Below are positions 46,946-58,640 of a stretch of DNA of 64,000 nt, in pieces. The position numbers and the translations under genes were made by a program. This DNA is from Cystobasidiopsis lactophilus (lineage: Eukaryota; Basidiomycota; Agaricostilbomycetes; Agaricostilbales; Chionosphaeraceae), in the NCBI GenBank assembly GCA_001599975.1, contig BCIO01000004.1, positions 2,329,328 to 2,393,327 on the forward strand, in the 5' to 3' direction. The notes under the pieces were generated by a model. The model saw only the letters and a list, made by a program, of their open reading frames with translations, searched no databases and was not told the DNA's origin. Every line of letters begins with the position of its first letter. Positions within the stretch are counted from its first letter, which is position 1.

Positions 46946-48104
46946 ATCAAAACTCCACGTCGACAGAGGTCGCCTTCGTGACTTTGTTGGGTTGCCACCG
47001 AGGAGGCTTTGCCACCCGCTTGCTGTTCGAGGTGGGTTGCTGCTTGCCTGGTCCTCCAGATCGACCATAGTCTTAGCTTTGTCTAGCAGTAAGCCAGCAT
47101 TGTGCTTCATGCGTCAGTGTCCTCGGGCAGGGACTGCGAGTGATATTGACGCGGCGCGGTGCTCGTCTCCCTGCGGCCAGCTTGCAAAATGCGCGCTCAT
47201 CGTCGGGCTCCAAGGTAAGCCATTGTTTCTCTCTTTGAGGGTAAGGCTCAATCCCTCAGGCTACGGAAAGGATGAAGGGCGACGTCGGCGGAGCATTAGG
47301 GCTCAAGCGCAAGAACTTCCCGAAGGCCCATTGTTTGGACGCAGCCTTATCCCGAGCATCTTTGGTCAGCGACAAAAACTCGATGGGCCGAGCTGGGGTG
47401 GGGGCCATTGGGTGACAAAGGGAGCCCAGACTGGGCTGCAAGTCGCCTTGGGCAGCAGGCCCTTTTGATGGCCATTTGAGCTTTCATGCAAGCTACTATA
47501 TACTTAGTCACTTCCTTGACTTCCTTGGGTTGTTGGGATGGAGTACCATTGTCCTCGAACATCTCTCTGAGAGACGCCTTCGATTCTAACAGGGCGCGTT
47601 GACTGCAGCCAACCATGTCATTTTCGTCAGACCTCATCTCCAAGCTGTCATGCTGAACACAAGCTCGTCTACCTGCTCGAGTGAGTGCCCAGAACAGTAG
47701 CCCATTCTGCAGCGGCGAGTCTCGTTATTTGAAGGCCGGGCGAGGGCAATGACTGCATCACTGCCTCTCGTACGAGAAGATTCCTCTCTTCGTGTCCTGC
47801 CCAAGGAGGCGGAGTGTTGTGGTATACAATGACTCGAATTGCCTCTGGTTTTTGAACTGAAAGCGTTCGGAGACGTGCTTGCGAGCAAAGGCGTCTTGCC
47901 CGACCGTGTTGGTCTATGTTGCCAGAATGACTTTGTTCCAATCTAATCCCTTTGTCGTGTCTTCGCGGACAGAATATGGACGAGGAACGCCTTCCGTGAC
48001 CGGGCTCTGATGGGCCCTTGCCCTCTCTGTCTCGTCCGACCGGTACTTTCACTCGTGCGGCTCTCGGTTAGTCGGTCATCGACGAGTAACTGGCCTAGTC
48101 TCCG
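46946..48104. other. Intergenic, no convincing gene
   Basis: 1.16 kb. On the minus strand a 98-codon ORF (47347-47643; contains LRQMFED-like LREMFEDNGTPSQQ) and a 61-codon ORF (47256-47441; PIEFLSLTKDARDKAASKQ) look mildly coding but have no plausible start, splice linkage or family. The plus strand has a 158-codon ORF at 46992-47468 with no family features. Includes orphan B's promoter. Confidence 0.3.
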
Positions 48105-50330
48105 ATGGGATCTCCTACTGATGATCAAAATGCGCCCCGGAAACCCACTGGACCCGAATTGGCAGCTGCATTTCGCCAACAGCTGCACCAAGACGCCTTG
48201 GCTCCACATTTCAAGAAACGCCAGAAAGCCCCCACTGGGGGTTCATCATCAATGCCGCTTCCCAGAGTTTGCCTTCAACACGAACCGGGCACTGCTCACG
48301 GCGCCACTTACAGCATCAAGATTCAAGTCAGGGGCGGTTCAACTCAAGAATCCTTTCCGCTCCATTTGGAAGGCGCCGTCGATTACAAGGACCTGTATAT
48401 CATTGCTGGTATTCTGGTTTTTGCAGAGACCCAGGACTTCATGAGATGGCGCGTCATTTCAACCACCCCTCTGATACTCGACCTAGGCAGCAAGCAATTG
48501 GTTCTGCAAATTGCGATGCGCAGCAACTTTGTCCACTCAAAACTTGCCGGCCCTATCTCATTCGGCTCCGGGACCAGTAGCTCGAACCTTGTGCAGCGTT
48601 TGGACTTTGCCGTGAACTTAGCTAGCTGGCCACAACCTTTCCCTACTGCGCAGAAGGAGGGGTTGAAGGATTTTGGCGAACAGCTGGACAAGGACTTCCA
48701 CCGCTTGGCGGCGACTTGGTTCTCGCCGTTCTTGCAAGACCGGGTCACTGTTCACAAACTTTCGGCGCCCTCACGAGAGCCTGAGACAGGGAATGGCGCC
48801 AATCAGGCCGCGCTAAACCTGGTTTCAGAACACCACCGCCTCCGGTTCCTGGCGATTGTTGATGTGGCGTGCTCCCCGGGAGTGTCCATCTCCTGTTTGA
48901 TCCCTGTCCCTTTGCAGCCCATCGAACCGCATGTCAACGACCTGCGCGCCTTCGCGGCTCGTTTTGAAGCAGCTAAGAGCTTATGCCACACGACATCAAG
49001 GTGTATGAAGCAGTTTGCAGCGTTTTTCCTACCTCTGCGCTTCGACCGAATCGCTCCCGAGGCCCTTAAGCGGATTGGATACAGGTCATGGCCTGACGGA
49101 ATGACTACTGCCCTAGCAAACGCGACCAAAGGGCTATGGTTCTGCTATGGGGGCCGAACGGATACGTTGTTCACCGCAACCCCATACACGGCCGACATTA
49201 CGACGCTCTCCGCTCTCACTCTGAACAGTTTGGCGTATTTCCCTACGCTAGCTTCAGAGCGTCGAAGGTCCGTCCGAGAGCTTCTGGACGACCCCAGTTC
49301 CTGGCAAGAGTTGCACCCAGTTGAACCAAATGACACCCGATGCGGGAATTGCCACTGGACGCCCATCGCTGACCGCCCGGGATATTTTCAAATCGATCAC
49401 CTGTGGTCTCTGGCTTCTGAACATTCGCGCCTGGAGTATCTAGAGACGCACAGATTGCTCAAAGATGTGCCGAGGCCACAACGAAGCGCCGAGGAGGAAT
49501 GGCCGCTTCGGACGCAAGTGTCGCCAATTGCTTGGGCGCAGTTTCATCCGATCGTTTTCGTTTCGGAGAGTGCAGGCTCTCTAACACCCCAAGATCGACT
49601 GGCAATTGGCCACTTTGTGGAGCATCTTTGTGAGAAGAACAAGATGGCCAATTTATGGAACTATGCTCTGCCTAAAACTGCAGAAGCCGTGAGTTTTGTG
49701 CTAATCAAAGTGATGCATGTATAACGTGCTCTGTAGTCGCAACCACATTCCATTCGTGTTGGAAGAGCTGCCGGTACTGGCCTCTGGGTCAAATTCAGCC
49801 TGTTTTATCAGCTTCATGCCGGGCAGGAACCTATATCTCTTCCCGCGACGTTCCCTTTGGGGTCCTTCACAAAGCAAGCAGGTGTTGGGTCGCCTCTCTC
49901 TGTCGTCAAGCCGCATGTTCAAGATTTGGTCCATGAACCTCTCCTCACTGGCCGAGTGCTGGCCTCCGCAAGTCCACATGCTTCGTTCGTCTTCAGCCAC
50001 TCCAAATTACACTCTACGAAAGTAGTCTCTTTCAATTTCGTTGTTCATTACAACGAGCTCGGCAATACGACCGAGTTCAGGAACCAAGTTTCAGCTTGCG
50101 AGAACGCAGCTCTCTGCTGGGACGAGGACCATATCCCATTCTTGTTGCACACTGCTCGATTAGAAGGAGGAGCAACAGTGGAGAATGTTCTGATGGAGGT
50201 TAGAGGCACGGATTGCTGGTTCCACCTGAAAGGTCAGACGGACATGATGAGGAGACCTTACCGCGACTTCCTAGAGTGGCCGCGCTTGGCATTCACTTGG
50301 TTCGCGATCCGTCACGAACTTGGAATTTGA
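48105..50330 (+). CDS. Orphan family protein B (725 aa), paralogue of the gene at 40637
   Basis: Family not recognised. Exons 48105-49688 and 49737-50330 with a 48-bp phase-0 intron; exon 2 is 594 bp, exactly the length of orphan A exon 2. The N-terminus is polar and disordered (residues 1-60). Shared blocks with A: DLYIIAGILVFAETQDFMRW, LRAFAARFEAAKSLCHTTS, RIGYRSWPDGMT, IGHFVEHLCEKNKMA, QVSACENAALCWDEDHIPFL, GTDCWFHLKGQTDMM, RRPYRDFLEWPRLAFTWFAI. B carries an additional segment (~residues 420-490: LWSLASEHSRLEYLETHRLL and on). No transmembrane helix or targeting signal is seen. Transcribed away from A, with eIF5A, RBX1 and IMP2 between them. Both copies have intact frames and similar codon use to neighbours. 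Confidence 0.75.
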
Positions 50331-51095
50331 TCGCCTTCACCGATAGCATGCAGAGGGCGCTCTTTGTAGCCAGGCGCTTCCTCACGAATCTTTTCCCTGT
50401 ACCTAGAACTCTTTTCACGTCTCGCTCCCTGTAATCAAGCCCACCTTAGAGTTGTTCAGCGAATTGGTCTTTGACAAGGCACTTGAGCTCGGCATCAAAA
50501 GTTTTTGGGATTTGCCACCCGCGCGCTCAGCCTGCCTGACAGGTCGACGACAGCCAGCCTTGTCAAGAAGCAGACGCCACTCCCATCTCAATGCCAAGTC
50601 TCAAGCACGAGTCGCTAGGAGGACTTTCTCAGAGTGACGGGCCGAAAGGTGGCTGCTGCGCTCTCTGATCTCCGACTTCTCAACCATGAGCACGTCCGCC
50701 ACCCTCTCAACGTCTCAAGCACGCAAAAAAGCGAGGAGGCGGCACACCATGTAGAGCCAAGAAGTTTGGGGATGAGGAAGGAACGAGCGCCCTCGCCCGC
50801 TTCCGAAGAAGGGACTCAAGCGCAGTTCAAGTGTGAATTCCAGAGAAGCGCATCGCAGGGTAGGTCGTCAAAGAGCCGGGATGTCGTCCGGTTTGTCCCT
50901 CCTAACAACTGCCCCCCGAAATGCCGCTCGCCATAAAACGCTTGAAATCCAAACCCGAGCCTTTGCCCCTTCCCCCCAATTTTCCCGTCCGAGTCGCCGT
51001 AGGAGAGCCCAGAGGGTTGTTTAGAGGTGTTCCACAAACAGAAGAAAGCTGGTGTCAAGATGATGGGAGATGCAAAAAAGGGCCGAAAGGGAAGA
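50331..51095. other. Convergent intergenic region orphan B / RPL39
   Basis: 765 bp; short ORFs on both strands, none recognisable. Holds 3' ends of both convergent genes. Confidence 0.4.
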
Positions 51096-51541
51096 TCAGA
51101 GGTTGAGCTTCGTTCGGCGCCAGTGCCGGCGCTTGGCTGTGGGGCCTCTCGTCAGCAGATATCCTTGCCTGGATGGATTAGCTTAGCCAGAACGCACTAT
51201 TATAGCCCAATTTGCCCTCCTGTATCGTGGCCGGTCAGCGTGAACGTCAATGCGGAATTGGAGCAAAGCACAACGTACGCCCTTGAGTCTGAACCATGCC
51301 GGGATAGGCTTGTTGACGCGGGCCTTCTTTGCCTGTTCGCTAGCTTGTAAGCGACATGCTCCAAGGGCAGAGGGAGAAAGACAACGAACGAGGATCCGCT
51401 TGATTCGGAAGGCTTTTGCATCAAAGTCAGCTTGGTCCACTCGCTCGCGGGCAATTGCGGCTACTGACTCTTGTTCGACGGCTGCAAACAGGTGCATTAG
51501 TCTCTGTTACACAGTCTGGGCAAGCAAGGCAGGCTCACCAT
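51096..51541 (-). CDS. RPL39: Large ribosomal subunit protein eL39
   Basis: Very small basic protein of the 60S exit tunnel. Exon 1 is only the ATG (51539-51541), exon 2 is 13 nt (51469-51481, PSNK), exon 3 starts at 51412 (TFRIKRIL), exon 4 ends at 51279 (EQAKKARVNKPIPAWFRLKG), exon 5 is 51198-51219 (EGKLGYN), exon 6 51096-51136 (KRRHWRRTKLNL-stop). MPSNK, PIPAWFRLK and KRRHWRRTKL are family hallmarks. The exon 3/4 edges are uncertain: total phase works if exon 3 runs to 51386 and exon 4 begins at 51343 (~56 aa; the family norm is 51). The segment EGKLGYNT replaces the usual GNTIRYNA with equal length, so it is divergent there. Divergent from the first MYND gene. Confidence 0.75.
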
Positions 51542-51900
51542 CTTTGCGTTGCTCGTCAAGGCTTGCGGATCGCGGCCAAAGTTGGTTCGCTCGGCGCGAT
51601 TTCAGCTTGTGGTTTGAAAAAGGCTCTTAACTTTGGCTCTCCAGCTTGAATAGCACTTGTCCTGAACTGCCATTGCTAAGCTGACGTGGAGAGTTGTTTG
51701 AAGCGTGAACTCAAGCTGAGCGTGGACGACTGTGCGGCGCTTTCGGATTTTGCCACCGCGACAGCCTCGTTGGCGCTCGAACTGCGTGACTAGGAATGCT
51801 TTTGAATGGCCCTTCGACGCTCTGAATCTCGATAAGAGGTCTGGTTGATCTGAGACTGCCTTTTTGGTATCGAGCGGGTCTCTTGGCTTTCGACCGACAG
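51542..51900. promoter_or_regulatory. Divergent intergenic region RPL39 / MYND gene 1
   Basis: 359 bp between start codons. A 113-codon minus-strand ORF here is most likely the RPL39 leader in a chance open frame. Confidence 0.4.
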
Positions 51901-53521
51901 ATGGCGGCCCCGGCACCCAAGCCAGGCTCGAGCCGCAAGCCACAGAAGGACACGTCGCGCCTTCGACCCTTGTTGGCCTATCAAAAGTGAGTTCTACTCT
52001 GCCCGGTGAGCACCAGGCGACTAGAGCACGGGCCCGTCAGACAAGCCTGCTTCCGATGTGCCACTACAACCAAAGGTCTCTCTCGGTGCTCGCGATGCCA
52101 TCGTGTGCTGTACTGCTCGGTCGCTTGCCAAGAGGAGGATTACAGCTCGCACAGAGAGTACTGCCGACTGTCCAACGTCGTCCAAGAGGTCCGCCGCCTG
52201 GTGCAGGGTTCCGGCGCGGTCGACGAGCAGTCCGCCGTGTTCAACTTCATGCGCAGCCAGGGCCGCGAGCTCAACTCAGCTTCCGTATCGCTCGTTAGCT
52301 GGGAACCTCGATGTCTCTCCTGTTTGAGACTGCTGCCGTCGGAAGAGACAGCGGTCGGTTGCCAAGGTTGCCTTAGACTGGCATACTGCTCGCTCGCATG
52401 CCAGAAAAGCGACCTGTACAAGCACTCCCAAAAGCTGCACTTTGGCAAAACTACAGTGAGTACGTTGTCGTTGACCTCAGAGAGTGTTGTAAAGTTCGAC
52501 AGTGCCAGCACCTGGCAGCCTCGCAAAACGTCGACCTATTCCTCAGTCACTTCCTGTACTACGATCAAGATCGGGATCCGGAGCAAAAGACGATCAACTG
52601 GTTTCAGCAGACTGTGGACAAGACGATCCAACCTCTTGCCTCATCTTGGCTGGAATACCTGCAGCGCGTCCGGTGCCCCCTTCTTGTTCGGCCCGTCTTG
52701 CTTGATGCTTTCACCTCGTTATCCCATGGCATGGTACTCACCATCATGGAAGGGCTGCAAAGGCTGGTCGGATTGGAGCAGTTTAAAGAGTCGGCGCCAA
52801 ACCCGGCCCGGAAGCTGGAAGTGCACTTGATTGGCAGTAGAGAGATGGAGTGGACCCACGGCTCAATGGCGTTCGAGCTCCTCATGCACATGCTCCCCTC
52901 GGTGGACACGCTCACGGTCCGCTTCATTGGTCCGGAATTCATCTTGCCCAATGACCCTCTGATGGAAATGGAGACTTGCCCGGACTGCCTTTCGCGTGGC
53001 AGTGAGTGCGCTCATACATTTCGAACCCTTCGAACCCTGAATAAAGGCTGCCCTCTAGGAAGGCGACTGTACGGCATGCACCGCGAGACATACCAAGACT
53101 ACGTGCTCGCCAACCCGGGTTCACGGCCGACGCTGGCCGTTGGCTTCAACACGGGCTTCTTCGAGAACAGGGCAGAGTGGACGCCTGGTATTCGAGCCGT
53201 GCAAGAGCTGCACTGCCCTTTCATCCTCACCTCGTACAACAAAGAGGAGGCCGACGGCGACGCCGAGGCCTTTGAAGAGCTCGGGTTCGAGCTGGCTTGG
53301 AAATGCCTGCCTAACACTTGGACATCAAGTGAGCCTCGTCCGCCGGCCCATCGAAGGCAAGATCTGATCAAGTCGAGGCTCGAGCAGCGTACTTTCACTT
53401 GGACTACTGCAGCGAATCGAGGCTCTGGGCTGACAATGTATGGTACAACGTCTCTTCTTCCATCAGACTCTGACGCTTGGATGTTCTTCAGAGCTTCTGG
53501 CTTGGCGGGACGGGCAAATGA
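51901..53521 (+). CDS. Double MYND-finger, MSS51-like protein, copy 1
   Basis: Starts MAAPAPKPGSSRKPQKDTSR; intron 1 rejoins LLAYQK to QACFRC. First MYND finger: CFRCATTTKGLSRCSRCHR, then YCSVACQEEDYSSHREYC. A second MYND-like finger lies ~80 residues later: CLSCLRLLPSEETAVGCQGC, YCSLACQKSDLYKHSQKLHF. The C-terminal half resembles the MSS51/ZMYND17 C-terminal domain (LEVHLIGSREMEW, LMHMLPSVDTLTVRFIGPE, ETCPDCLSRG, RETYQDYVLANPGSRPTLAV, FILTSYNKEEADGDAEAF). The last exons rebuild YFHLDYCSESRLWADN and SFWLGGTGK-stop at 53519-53521. Mss51 proteins regulate mitochondrial COX1 translation in yeast, but no presequence is visible here and function is not assured. Tandem copy follows 234 bp downstream. 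Confidence 0.75.
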
Positions 53522-53755
53522 GTGGGCTTCAACGCGAGCCTTCCGACAAGCTGTCCCCGGCAGTCTGTAAACTTGTAATTAAGGCTCAATTTGAGAAACT
53601 GTCAATGAGGACTTGCCACCAACCAGCAGTGTGGCCACGAACAGGTGGACCGGAAGAGATCCGACCGCAGCTTCGTCTTGCCCGGCGACCAACCCAGCCT
53701 TCTTCTTCTGTCTTCAGTGTCCATTAGTACCTCCTCATCTGTTAGGCACCCAGAA

Positions 53756-55392
53756 TGGAGTTCTTCTTGGGCCAATCGCCGGAAGACGCCAAGGTCCTGG
53801 CCAAGTCTCGCTTTCGTCCTTTGTTGGCCTACCAGAGGTGAGAATGGCCAGATAGTCAAGACGATACAAGATGCAGAATACTTGTTATACAGACAAGCTT
53901 GCTTCCATTGCGGCACGACGTCCAAGCCTCTGAAAGCGTGTTCGCGGTGCCACAAGCGAGTCAAATACTGCTCGAATGACTGCCAGAGGGAAGACTACAG
54001 CTCGCACAAAGAGTTCTGCCGAGCCTACGCCGCTCTTAAAGAGGACTACATGGACGAGCTGAGGGGCAATGAAGTCTTTCCGGAGGTCGAGGCCATGCGC
54101 CATCTCCTGGCCGCCGAGATCCCCATCGTTGGGTCCAACTCGATCTTCCTGCTTGGTTTGGAGCCTCGTTGTCTCGCTTGCTTGAAGGCGCTGCCGGACG
54201 AGCTGGCCGCCGTGGCCTGCGATTGCCTCAAGCTGGCGTATTGCTCGACCGCCTGCCAGCAAACGGACTTGCCCAAGCACACCGAGGTGGTGCACTTTGG
54301 AAAGACTGCGGTGAACATATTCCGATACACCGAACATTCCCATTTTGACGTTGAAGCCCATGATTCGCAGTGCCAGCACCTCAAAGCCCAGCTCGCCACC
54401 GACAAGTTTCTCAATTTCTACTACCACGACCCGGACCGCGACAAGCACGACGCCAAGCAAATGACGATCGACTGGGTGCAAGAGACGGTCGACGAGACGG
54501 TCCAACCCCTGCCCACCAGTTGGATCGAATACTTTGAGCGCGTCCAATGCCCGGCGGTCGCGCGCCCGGCGATCCTGGACAGCTTTACGACGACATCGCA
54601 CGGCATGGTGCTCACCATCTTGGAAGGTCTCCACAGACTGGGCGGCTTGCAGCGCTTTGAAAAGTCGGCACCGGACGCCGTCAAGCAGCTCGAGGTCCAC
54701 CTGGTTGGCTGCGAAGGGATGGAGTTTGCCCACGGCGGACGAGTATTCGAGGTGCTCATGCACATGCTGCCTTCTGTCGCCACCCTTACTATCCGCTTCA
54801 TTGGTCCGAACCTTCCGATTCCCTCCACTGCCAAACTGCCAATGGACACCTGCCCCAACTGCACCTCCAAGCGTCGTATGGTGACGCTCCAACCGGTGTT
54901 GATTTTTCTGAGCGTTTGAATTGATTGCAGGCAAGCTTATCGCCTGCTTCTACGGCATCCATCGAATGACCTACGAAGACTTCCTGAAGGCGGAGCCCAA
55001 CTCCAAGCCGACTATCGCCGTGGCCTTCAACTGTGGCGTGCACGAGAGCAGCAATTGGAACCCGGGCCTCTTGGCGCTGAAGGAGCTCAAGTGCCCGTTC
55101 GTTTTCACGTCATTCAACGCGGTAGAGGCAGAGGGCGACGCAAAGGTGCTCGAGCTGCTCGGATTCGACTTGACTTGGCGAGCTGAACCCAACACTTGGA
55201 CGTCAAGTAGGTCTTCTTGCTCTTCGCTCCTTTGCCAGCATAAGCTGAACTCGATGGCTAGCCCACTTCCATCTCGACTACTTCTCAAACCCTCGCGTGT
55301 TCGCCATCAATGTCGGTCTTTCATGAAGCAGCAGTATGTCTAAAGCTAATAGCGACACACAGAGCTACTGGCTGGGCGGTATTGGCAAGTGA
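53756..55392 (+). CDS. Double MYND-finger, MSS51-like protein, copy 2
   Basis: Paralogue of the gene before it with the same intron positions. MEFFLGQSPEDAKVLAKSRF, RPLLAYQR then QACFHCGTTSKPLKACSRCH, YCSNDCQREDYSSHKEFC; second finger CLACLKALPDELAAVACDC, YCSTACQQTDLPKHTEVVHF. C-terminal domain: LEVHLVGCEGMEFAHGG, LMHMLPSVATLTIRFIGPNL, MDTCPNCTS, a last-third intron (~54876-54930), MTYEDFLKAEPNSKPTIAVA, FVFTSFNAVEAEGDAKV. Terminal exons give HFHLDYFSNPRVFAIN and SYWLGGIGK-stop at 55390-55392. The linker between the fingers differs from copy 1 (acidic, MDELRGNEVFPEVEAMRHLL). Copy 2 has only the six ligands CxxC..CxC visible in the second finger's front half, slightly reduced relative to copy 1. 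Confidence 0.75.
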
Positions 55393-55637
55393 TTTGGAAG
55401 CACGACTTGGGCCGGTGGCGTCGGTCAACTTGGAAGCGTCAATTTCGTTGACGTTTCTGGGATCTCATCGCATCACTGTGACCTTCTCCTTTGCGACTGT
55501 TAGTTAGTGAATGCTTTCAAGCGACCGCCTCAACTCAGAAAAAAACGACTTTGAGACGAGCCGGCACTTTGTGAATGGATAGCCGAGCGAGCTCAATTTT
55601 TGGCTCTGAAAGTTGACCTTGATCTGCCTCCATCAAC

Positions 55638-56854
55638 ATGTTATTGAAGCTTGCTGCTCAACGTATTGGCAGCCGCGCGTACGCCACGGCGGCAAGCCCG
55701 TCCAGCCTGGTCTTCATCGAGCACCGGGGTGGCAAGATCAACTCAGCTGTCCTCAACGCCATCACGGCGGCGTCCAAGTTGGGCGGCGATGTGACCGGCG
55801 TCGTGCTGGGCGGTGAGAGCGAGCAGATCGACGAGGTCGTCGCTGCAGCCAAGAAGTAAGCACATCGAGGCCCAATCGAGTGCGGAGGAGTTGCCCAGAG
55901 CTCATTCGTTCCGCCCTCTTGCAGGCTCCCGCTCGTTAAGGTGCTCCACCAAAAGTCTGACAGCTTGGCCCATGGCTTGGCAGAGACGACAGCGCCCGTG
56001 CTCGCCGAGCTCATGAAGTCGGGCAGCTTCACCCACTTGGTTGCGGCCCATTCCGCGCAGGGCAAAAACATCTTTCCCCGGGTGGCCGGCCTGCTCGATG
56101 TCGCCCAGGTGTGTGCTCATGCCTCATGCTACGTTTTGAATTGCAGTACTAAAAGATGGGCGGCTGCAACACAGATTTCGGACGTGATGAAGATCGAGAG
56201 CCCAGACACCTTTGTGCGACCGATCTACGCCGGTAACGCCATTGCCACCGTCAAGTCGAACGACAGCACCAAGATCTTTACCGTCCGAACCGCCTCCTTC
56301 GACCCGGCGGCCCCAGCAGGCGCGGACGCTGCCGACGCTGCTTCGGAAGCCGCCGCACCAGCCAAGGCGGAGGGCTCCGAGTGGGTCAGCGAGGAGCTCA
56401 CAAAGTCGGAGCGGCCAGAGTTGGGAACGGCCAAACGGATCGTCAGCGGTGGGCGGGGCGTCAAGAACAAGGAGAACTTCGACTCGGTGCTCACCCCCTT
56501 GGCGGACGCCTTGGGAGCGGCCATTGGCGCCTCGCGGGCTGCCGTCGACTCGGGCTACGCCGACAACTCGCTCCAGGTCGGCCAGACCGGCAAGGTTGTC
56601 GCCCCCGAGCTCTACATCGCCATCGGCATCTCCGGTGCCATCCAGCATTTGGCAGGCATGAAGGATTCCAAGGTCATCGCCGCCATTAACAAGGTTTGTC
56701 CCGCGGTGCCGCACTTTGATGATATCTTGGCGATGCTCATCTTTGCCCCACACAACAGGACCCTGAGGCCCCCATCATGTCGGTGGCCGACTATGGCTTG
56801 ACCGCCGACCTGTTCGAGGCCGTGCCTGAGCTCGTCAAGAAGCTGCAGAAGTGA
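55638..56854 (+). CDS. ETFA: Electron transfer flavoprotein alpha subunit, mitochondrial
   Basis: FAD-binding half of matrix ETF, which passes electrons from acyl-CoA dehydrogenases to ETF-ubiquinone oxidoreductase. Presequence [20 protein letters not shown]. Domain [44 protein letters not shown] domain: [20 protein letters not shown] (the SGGRG loop), [57 protein letters not shown], then [20 protein letters not shown]. Three introns: 55858-55925, 56110-56175 and 56695-56759 approximately. An Ala/Glu-rich insert ([15 protein letters not shown]) sits before the FAD domain. All binding motifs intact. Likely serves mitochondrial dehydrogenases rather than the SKL-tailed enzyme at 14150. Confidence 0.95.
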
Positions 56855-57132
56855 AGGGCTGACAATCCTCGGAACCTTGCTTAGACCTTCTGCGTTGAGT
56901 GGAAGGATGGAGGACTTGTAACGCTCGTCATGGAGCGCATCCCAAACGCTCATTATCAGAGGCCACCATATTTCCCTTCATGCATTGTATTCACGAACAA
57001 TCACAGTGTTCCTCTTACAGCTCAAGTCGTGGGCGGCGGACCTCGCTAACTCCGAATGGAGGGGTTCAAGGGCGAAAGTTTGGTGTTGAGATCAAATTGA
57101 CGCCAGCTACGAGATCCCCTTCTCCCTTTGGT

Positions 57133-58351
57133 CTATTTTGGCAAATGCTTCGCGCCATAGCCCATGTCGTCTGTGCAAAGGAGGACGAATCAGTGACAGA
57201 TCGCACAGAATCGGCCTCGTCAACTCACAATGCAGTTCGTTGAAGCTGGGCATCCATACAAAACCAAGTCAGAATGATAGCCCGACGTAGGTGCAATGCA
57301 CAACGCACTTGTAGTTCTTGATAAAATGCCAGCCGTCCTGCTTGATGTGGTAGAGGTTGAGCGAGTTGCCGGAGAAAGCGTCGCGGTGGCCCGCGGCGTA
57401 GATGGAGCGGCGGCCGAGCTCGAGCGCCTCCTCGTCGGTCAAGTCCCACTTGTATTCCTGGTCGAGCACGCCGAAGGCAAAGGTGGAGCCGGACCCGACT
57501 GAGAAGACGTCGCCTTTGAGCCGGCTGCCGTCCGAGTCGACGTAAAAGATCGCCGGCCCCGTCTTATCCCAGCCGCAGCTGTGAGCACAAGATAGAGCTG
57601 ATCAGATTGTCATCACTCTGAAAAGGCAGCGAGTGCAACCCACATCATAGTGCCCTGTGCGGAGGAAAGGGAAAGATATCAGTCGTGCTCTGCCTGTAAA
57701 TATCCATGTTCTCCTCACCATCGAGAGTCCCATCTGTGCGGACCGCAAACAGCACCTATCAACCAATGCCAACAACAGATGACGAGGGAAGCCGGACAAC
57801 GCACCCCCTTGTAGCCATAGACGAGGTTGGACAAGTACTTTGAGGCGGCGGCCACGGATATCCTCTCCTTCTCCCTGAGCTCGTGCAAGCGGCACTGGAT
57901 ACCGAGGTAGGTCTCCCAGTACTGGCAATCCGCCGCGCCTCCTGCCATGGTGCCCACTGTGGTGCGCGAATCGCCAGGAGAAGGTCAGTCCGAAGCCCTA
58001 GTGCGCGACATGCAAGGTCCATGAGCACGCACAGAGGTACTTGTTGATCTCGATGACCTTTTTGACGGTGCCGGAAGCGATGTACGAGCCCGCGGTCGCC
58101 CTCGAGTCGACGGCGACGATGATGCCGCCTTGGAAGCGGAAGGCGAGCGTGGTCGTGCCGTGGGCGAGCTTGATCCGCGCGTTCTGGTTGTTCGAGTCGA
58201 CGTCGGTGAGGCTGCTGAGGAAGCCGGCCGGGTTGTCCACCGGCGGCAGGGGAAAGTCCAAGGCGGGCGAAGCGTTGATGCTGTCCGCTGACCACGCTGC
58301 CGGATTGGACGTCGAGCTCGAGGGCCCCCACTGCTTCACTAGCGACTGCAT
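57133..58351 (-). CDS. PRE2: 20S proteasome beta5 subunit (Pre2), chymotrypsin-like
   Basis: N-terminal nucleophile hydrolase of the 20S core. Propeptide [17 protein letters not shown] to IKLAHG is removed so that Thr1 of [20 protein letters not shown] becomes the nucleophile; Lys33-region motif [20 protein letters not shown] follows; then [77 protein letters not shown] and [20 protein letters not shown]. The C-terminus after FIKNY is rebuilt over two introns to [18 protein letters not shown]-stop at 57133-57135, giving an extra short tail. Start at 58351 is the first ATG; the open frame extends to 58411 only with non-ATG codons. Seven exons. Confidence 0.92.
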
Positions 58352-58640
58352 TGGAAGTTGTGCGCTTTGGGAACAGCGAGTCGTCGAGCTGGACTGAGCT
58401 TCGCAACGCACTCGCCGCGCACGCTCAAAGGAAAACGTGACCCAATGTTGCCACCGGCTGAGCTCCGAACTCTCTCAATTGGGACTTTGCAGAGGGAAAG
58501 GAGAAGCGTCAAAAGGATGTAAAGGCAGTGTAAAATCACAGGATAGCAAGGATGGCCGTATTTGGCCGGGCCTTCTCCATCCTTAACTTATGCCAAAGGA
58601 CCAATCACCGTTCGGAATGCCACAGCGTGCACGAGCAATT

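Noticed and set aside
47256-47643. Two short minus-strand frames that look weakly coding
   Set aside because: No start exon, no phase-compatible splice joining them, no family; kept only as a note in the intergenic entry.
53885-54934. 349-codon open frame on the minus strand across MYND copy 2
   Set aside because: Antisense shadow of a GC-rich exon with clear zinc-finger coding on plus; no family features or splice context.
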